From positions 1 to 9,922 of the forward strand of contig JBBSEF010000097.1 of assembly GCA_038240015.1 (NCBI GenBank): a stretch of DNA of 9,922 nucleotides, in the 5' to 3' direction. Origin of the DNA: CAHJXF01 sp038240015 (GTDB lineage Bacteria; Pseudomonadota; Gammaproteobacteria; Burkholderiales; Burkholderiaceae_D). The position numbers and the translations under genes are program-made. Positions 7,701 through 9,922 of this stretch are shown here, one piece after another (the first letter of the stretch is position 1; each line of letters starts with the position of its first letter). Below the pieces are notes generated by a model. The model worked only from the letters and a program-made list of their open reading frames with translations. It was not told where the DNA came from and ran no database searches.

Positions 7701-7964
7701 GAGTCCGTCGCCGGCGAACGCGCGAATCTCCTTCAACGGGCCGTGGATGCGTTTCTGAAAGCGGGTCTCGTCGGACAGTTCGTTGACCAGCTCCTGCGAG
7801 CTGACCACGTACATGTCCTTGCCGAAGATGGTGAGCTTGAAGATCGCCCCATAGGTCTTCGCGAGCCGCATCATGCTCTGGATCGGCGCCTGCGAATCGA
7901 GCTCGCCGATGTTGCCGACGATCGGCCGCATCGGCGGTCGGGGAACGACTGACTTGTCGAGCAT
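4779..7964 (-). CDS. Self-sufficient CYP102-type cytochrome P450/flavin reductase fusion
   Basis: A 1061-residue fusion enzyme that follows Bacillus P450 BM3 (1049 residues) from end to end. The heme domain (about 1-460) has AGHETT (268-273) in the oxygen-activating I helix, ETLR (324-327) and the heme loop FGNGARACIG with Cys406 as iron ligand. The FMN domain (about 493-640) has YGSNTGSSE (498-506) and TASYEGQAPDNAK (545-557). The FAD/pyridine-nucleotide part has RQYSISSSP (840-848), GTGVAPFRG (917-925), YVCGDG (1010-1015) and a terminal DVFA. CYP102 enzymes hydroxylate long-chain fatty acids near the methyl end using O2 and electrons passed FAD to FMN to heme. The BM3 2'-phosphate-binding residues Arg966, Lys972 and Tyr974 correspond to Ala979, Val985 and Phe987 here, suggesting NADH use. 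BM3 Phe87 is kept (Phe89), while Arg47 and Tyr51 are Lys49 and Val53. The ATG at 7964 has AAGGA seven bases upstream. It begins 32 bases after the acyltransferase gene, so co-transcription is likely. Confidence 0.97.
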   Translation of the reverse strand: MLDKSVVPRPPMRPIVGNIGELDSQAPIQSMMRLAKTYGAIFKLTIFGKDMYVVSSQELVNELSDETRFQKRIHGPLKEIRAFAGDGLFTAYNSEPNWAKAHRLLMPAFGPLGVRAMFDRMVDIANQMFVKWDRFGPSTVIDVADNMTRLTLDTIALCAFDYRFNSFYQNEMHPFVAAMVDALEEAGDRSRRPNMVSNLMVVTKRKYEADQAVLSKVAERLIAERRQDPKGLEKKDLLNVMLNGVDSVSGEKLSDENIRFQLVTFLIAGHETTSGLLSFATYLLLKNPEVMLKAQKIVDEVLGSELPRIEHLAQLRYIEQLLMETLRLWPTAPAFAVKPVKDTLLGGRYPLTPRDTLLILEPMLHRDPAVWGDDAEAFRPERFAPENAEKLAPNAWKPFGNGARACIGRPFAMQEAQLVMAMLLQRFDIVLDDPSYQLEIAETLTIKPHNLNIRAKARGRGDFALKSAIPSASQRALVKERPAAVIPAGDAAPLLILYGSNTGSSEMFARRIAADAPRQGYAPTAAALDDHADNLVPGTPVVIVTASYEGQAPDNAKKFLSWIESRAANELAGVQFAVFGCGNLQWARTYQFVPKRIDNALEAAGASRLRPRGEADAGGDFFGAFDEWYETLWSDLGKALGHAVAEKPTAPAFDVEVLKAGRESTLQLHELAQATIVANRELVNLAASGARSKRHLQIALPQGVSYKSGDYLAVLPRNAQSNVERALRRFGLANDTQIVIHKQPDASAALPGDYPISAFEVLSNYVELAQPATRAQIHQLSEATACPPERDDLARLASDEAYSGEVLDKRVSVLDLVERAQSCGVTFAQFLAMLPLLRARQYSISSSPLANDAEASLTIAVVDAPAMSGQGRFLGVASTYLASLQAGDRVSVAVRPSQSGFHPPADPKTAMVMVCAGTGVAPFRGFLQERAAQKAAGREVGPAYLYFGVDHPDVDYLYRDEFGEWERQGVVEMRPAFSAAPEGDVMFVQHRVWNDRAEVSSLFRQGAQFYVCGDGKRMAPAVRETFIRIYRENTQSDAATADAWADRMEHEHGRYVSDVFA

Positions 7965-7971
7965 CTTTTTT

Positions 7972-7976
7972 TCCTT
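7972..7976 (-). promoter_or_regulatory. Ribosome-binding site deciding the P450 start
   Basis: The minus strand reads AAGGA, then seven A-rich bases, then the ATG at 7964. It excludes the longer TTG start at 8000, which would overlap the upstream stop codon and add 12 residues absent from BM3. Confidence 0.75.
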
Positions 7977-7996
7977 GGCCCGGGTATCGCAAACGT

Positions 7997-9628
7997 TCAA
8001 TGCACCGTGCTTGCCGACGCACGCTGCTTGCGCACGGTCTTCACCGCCTTGCTTGCCGGCTGATTCTTTTTCGAGACCGCCGCACCGTTGGTCGATAGCT
8101 TCTTGGTCGAGGCTCTTTTCTTCGCGGGCTTTTTCGCTCGCGCCGTCACGGGTTCAGGCGCCGCAGCCGATACGGCTTTCGCATGGGTTGTCGCATCGGC
8201 GGCCAGCGGCGCCTGCTTCATCGCGAGGTCGAACAACTTCTTGTGCTCTTCGACCAGGAAGTCCGCGAGGTCGGCGATATCGGGCACCGCGCGACGGCAT
8301 GCGATCAGGCCGTAGTCGAGCGAGCCGTTGTAGCTTTGCACCGTCATGTTGAGCGCAACGCCATGGGTGGGGATCGAGACCGGGAAGTAATCCAACATGC
8401 GAGCGCCGCACACGTAGAGCATCATCTGCGCGCCCGGCACGTTGGACACCGCGACGTTGGCAACCGGTGGCAACGCGTTCGCGAGCCCCGATCGCCCGTA
8501 CATCGAGGCCAGACCGGAAATCAGCCACGGTGCGCCGAACGACGGGAAGTCGGTCGGGATCGCGGCCTTGAAATTGCCCATCAAGGTCTTGGCTGCGACC
8601 GATGAGGCGTTGATCACCTGGAGGCGTTCGACCGGATCCGCGATGTCGGTGCCCAGCGTCATCACGGTCATCGAGACCTGGTTGTTCGCGTCGGTGTTGC
8701 CTTGCTCACGCAAGGACACCGGCACCGCCGCGTTCAGTGAAGCCTTCGGCAGCGCGTTGTACTCAAACAGGTAGCGGCGCAGCGCGCCGCCGCACGTTCC
8801 GAGCACGACATCGTTGAGCGAGACGCCGAAGCGCTTGGCAATCTGCTTGGATTCGGCAAGCGAGATCGAGCGTCCCGCAAAGGCGCGCTGATTGGTGATC
8901 GCGACGTTGAAAAGCGTCTTCGGTCCCAACAGCTTCATGCCCTTGCCGATGTTCCAGTTGCGCTTGCCGTCAGGGCCCGGCTGCGGCACCACCACGCTTT
9001 GCAGCGCGCGCGCCATGTCGGGAAATGTCTTCACCAGCTTCACGTATTGCGCGAGGGTATTGCTGATCGCCGCGCTCGCCAGCTCCGCCATGCCCAGTTG
9101 ATAGCCGTGACTGCGGCGCGTCTGGCGCGGTGGTCGCACCGGCCGCGGCTCGGGTGTCACATCCATGATCGCGGTCGCCAGCGCGACGCCGGCCTGTCCA
9201 TCGATGCCCGCGTGATGCACCTTGGTGTAGAGCGCGACGCGGCCTTTCTCCAACCCGTCGATCACGAAGAATTCCCACAGCGGCCGGCTGCGATCGAGCA
9301 GCGACGAATGCAGGCGCGCGACGTATTGTTCGAGTTGCTTGTGCGTGCCGGGTTTCGGCAGCGTGACGCGGCGGATGTGATAGTCGATATCGACTTCGTC
9401 GTCTTCGACCCACACCGGATTGGAGAGCTCGAAGGGCATCAGCGCGAGCTTTCTCGTGAACACGTCCGAGATGTGCAGCCGGCTCGCGATGTGCTGCTTG
9501 AAGTCTTCGTAGAAGTCTCCCTTGTAGCCGGTAGGCAATTCGAGCGTGTGCATGCCGCCGACATGCATCGGCGTCTCGGGAGTCTCCAGATGCAGGAAGC
9601 TCGCATCCATACCGCTCAGATGATTCAT
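7997..9628 (-). CDS. Wax ester synthase/diacylglycerol acyltransferase (WS/DGAT)
   Basis: A 543-residue acyltransferase of the bacterial bifunctional WS/DGAT family, which joins acyl-CoA to a fatty alcohol (wax ester) or diacylglycerol (triacylglycerol). The active-site motif HHAGIDG is at 138-144, with His139 the expected catalytic base. Other family marks are LSGMDASFLHLETPETPMHVG (4-24), RPLWEF (115-120), the LNDVVLG segment (271-277), SNVPG (395-399), and a C-terminal DUF1298-type half ending near residue 470. A tail from about 473 to 543 is rich in Lys, Ala, Ser and Thr (for example AKKPAKKRASTKK, 498-510) and is not part of the usual catalytic fold. The start at 9628 has AGGAG eight bases upstream; an in-frame GTG at 9766 would run through the promoter. 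It is the first gene of a minus-strand unit that includes the P450 and fadD. Membrane-surface or lipid-droplet location is typical of the family. Confidence 0.95.
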   Translation of the reverse strand: MNHLSGMDASFLHLETPETPMHVGGMHTLELPTGYKGDFYEDFKQHIASRLHISDVFTRKLALMPFELSNPVWVEDDEVDIDYHIRRVTLPKPGTHKQLEQYVARLHSSLLDRSRPLWEFFVIDGLEKGRVALYTKVHHAGIDGQAGVALATAIMDVTPEPRPVRPPRQTRRSHGYQLGMAELASAAISNTLAQYVKLVKTFPDMARALQSVVVPQPGPDGKRNWNIGKGMKLLGPKTLFNVAITNQRAFAGRSISLAESKQIAKRFGVSLNDVVLGTCGGALRRYLFEYNALPKASLNAAVPVSLREQGNTDANNQVSMTVMTLGTDIADPVERLQVINASSVAAKTLMGNFKAAIPTDFPSFGAPWLISGLASMYGRSGLANALPPVANVAVSNVPGAQMMLYVCGARMLDYFPVSIPTHGVALNMTVQSYNGSLDYGLIACRRAVPDIADLADFLVEEHKKLFDLAMKQAPLAADATTHAKAVSAAAPEPVTARAKKPAKKRASTKKLSTNGAAVSKKNQPASKAVKTVRKQRASASTVH

Positions 9629-9636
9629 GGTCCGCT

Positions 9637-9641
9637 CTCCT
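9637..9641 (-). promoter_or_regulatory. Ribosome-binding site deciding the WS/DGAT start
   Basis: The minus strand reads AGGAG with eight bases before the ATG at 9628. Together with the promoter at 9678-9705 it rules out the 46-residue upstream extension. Confidence 0.75.
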
Positions 9642-9677
9642 CTTGGTCTTGCCGATGTTCGCGCGCCGCGGTCGATG

Positions 9678-9705
9678 AATATAGCAGCCGCCATTGCGAA
9701 GGCAA
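9678..9705 (-). promoter_or_regulatory. Sigma-70-like promoter with extended -10 for the WS/DGAT unit
   Basis: On the minus strand TTGCCT (9705-9700, 4 of 6 matches to TTGACA) is followed by a 16-base spacer and TATATT (9683-9678, 5 of 6 matches to TATAAT). The three bases before the -10 are TGC, an extended -10 element. Transcription would begin near 9671, leaving a leader of about 43 bases before the ATG at 9628. It is a clearly AT-rich island in GC-rich surroundings. Confidence 0.65.
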
Positions 9706-9738
9706 GGAGGGAAAGCCCGAGGCGGACCGCCACCCCTG

Positions 9739-9767
9739 CTGACACGCGAACGCGACGGGAACACAAT
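9739..9767 (+). promoter_or_regulatory. Possible promoter for the DUF962 gene
   Basis: CTGACA (9739-9744, 5 of 6 to TTGACA), a 17-base spacer, then CACAAT (9762-9767, 4 of 6 to TATAAT). Transcription would start near 9774, about 30 bases before the ATG at 9804. The -10 is weak, so this is tentative. It faces away from the WS/DGAT promoter about 35 bases further left. Confidence 0.4.
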
Positions 9768-9794
9768 CGTGCTTCAACGCATCGTGCGCTTCAA
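9766..9794 (+). repeat. Short imperfect direct repeat upstream of the DUF962 gene
   Basis: ATCGTGCTTCAA at 9766-9777 recurs as ATCGTGCGCTTCAA at 9781-9794, differing by a two-base insertion. The second copy runs into the ribosome-binding site. It could be a regulator site or chance duplication. Confidence 0.35.
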
Positions 9795-9803
9795 GGAGAC
9801 TTC

Positions 9804-9922
9804 ATGAAAACGCTCGTCGATCAGTTGTCGCAATACGCCGCCTACCATCGCGACTCCCGCAACCTCGTCACGCATCTGATCGGCATTCCGATGATCGTGG
9901 TCGCGGTCGTGGCCCTGCTGTC
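9804..9922 (+). CDS. DUF962/Mpo1-like membrane protein (partial)
   Basis: The first 39 codons of a protein cut by the right edge. The start ATG follows AAGGAGA (9793-9799) with good spacing. The motif YHRDSRNLVTHLIGIP at residues 14-29 is the hallmark N-terminus of the DUF962 (Mpo1/YGL010w-like) family, with His15 and His24 at conserved positions, followed by a hydrophobic stretch (PMIVVAVVALL) that begins the first membrane segment. Yeast Mpo1 is an iron-dependent dioxygenase that shortens 2-hydroxy fatty acids by one carbon; bacterial members are mostly uncharacterised. It is divergent from the WS/DGAT gene with 175 bases between the two starts, so the two could share regulation. The rest of the domain is outside the window, so activity cannot be judged. 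Confidence 0.82.
   Translation, partial: MKTLVDQLSQYAAYHRDSRNLVTHLIGIPMIVVAVVALL

Noticed and set aside
4689..7952. Plus-strand open frame of 1087 codons opposite the P450 gene
   Set aside because: It mirrors the well-supported P450 fusion on the other strand. The translation is Arg/His/Ala-rich without family motifs, as expected from the antisense of high-GC codon usage.
9629..9766. N-terminal extension of the WS/DGAT from GTG at 9766, with a hydrophobic stretch that looks like a signal sequence
   Set aside because: The stretch is the translation of the promoter region. The ATG at 9628 has a good ribosome site and gives the family-typical N-terminus.
1..9922. Mobile elements, CRISPR arrays, tRNA or rRNA genes, toxin-antitoxin or defence genes
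   Set aside because: No transposase-like protein, long terminal repeats, regular spaced repeats or cloverleaf-like sequence was found; the seven genes fill nearly all of the window.

Overview
The window reads as ordinary chromosomal DNA from a high-GC Gram-negative bacterium. The protein style (FadD, RdmC-like hydrolase, WS/DGAT, CYP102 fusion) fits a betaproteobacterium, perhaps Burkholderiales or a relative; that placement is inference. There are no RNA genes, insertion sequences, CRISPR arrays or phage genes. Coding density is high: six genes lie on the minus strand and one on the plus strand, at the right edge.

Layout in the direction of minus-strand transcription, right to left. A sigma-70-like promoter with an extended -10 (9678-9705) precedes a wax ester synthase/diacylglycerol acyltransferase (9628-7997). 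Next comes a self-sufficient CYP102 (BM3-type) cytochrome P450 fused to its flavin reductase (7964-4779), 32 bases downstream. An exported DUF3179 protein (4708-3272) and a FadD-type long-chain acyl-CoA synthetase (3186-1495) follow. A hairpin plus T-rich stretch (1442-1414) looks like the end of this unit. Beyond it are an RdmC-like alpha/beta hydrolase (1399-494) and the first 139 codons of an aconitase-superfamily hydratase (417 to the window edge), with a palindrome (433-465) between them. On the plus strand a DUF962/Mpo1-like membrane protein begins at 9804 and shares a 175-base divergent promoter region with the acyltransferase gene.

Taken together this is a lipid-modification locus. 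FadD activates fatty acids to acyl-CoA, the P450 should hydroxylate fatty acids near the methyl end, and the WS/DGAT esterifies acyl-CoA to an alcohol. A simple hypothesis is that hydroxylated fatty acids are acceptors or donors for ester formation (hydroxy-wax or estolide-like lipids), with the hydrolase acting on such esters. The divergent DUF962 gene adds a theme, since the yeast member Mpo1 oxidises 2-hydroxy fatty acids. The pathway is inferred from gene content only.

The most notable molecular observation is in the P450 reductase. The positions that bind the 2'-phosphate of NADPH in BM3 (Arg966, Lys972, Tyr974) are Ala, Val and Phe here, and the C-terminal Trp1046 is Phe. This predicts relaxed or switched specificity toward NADH.
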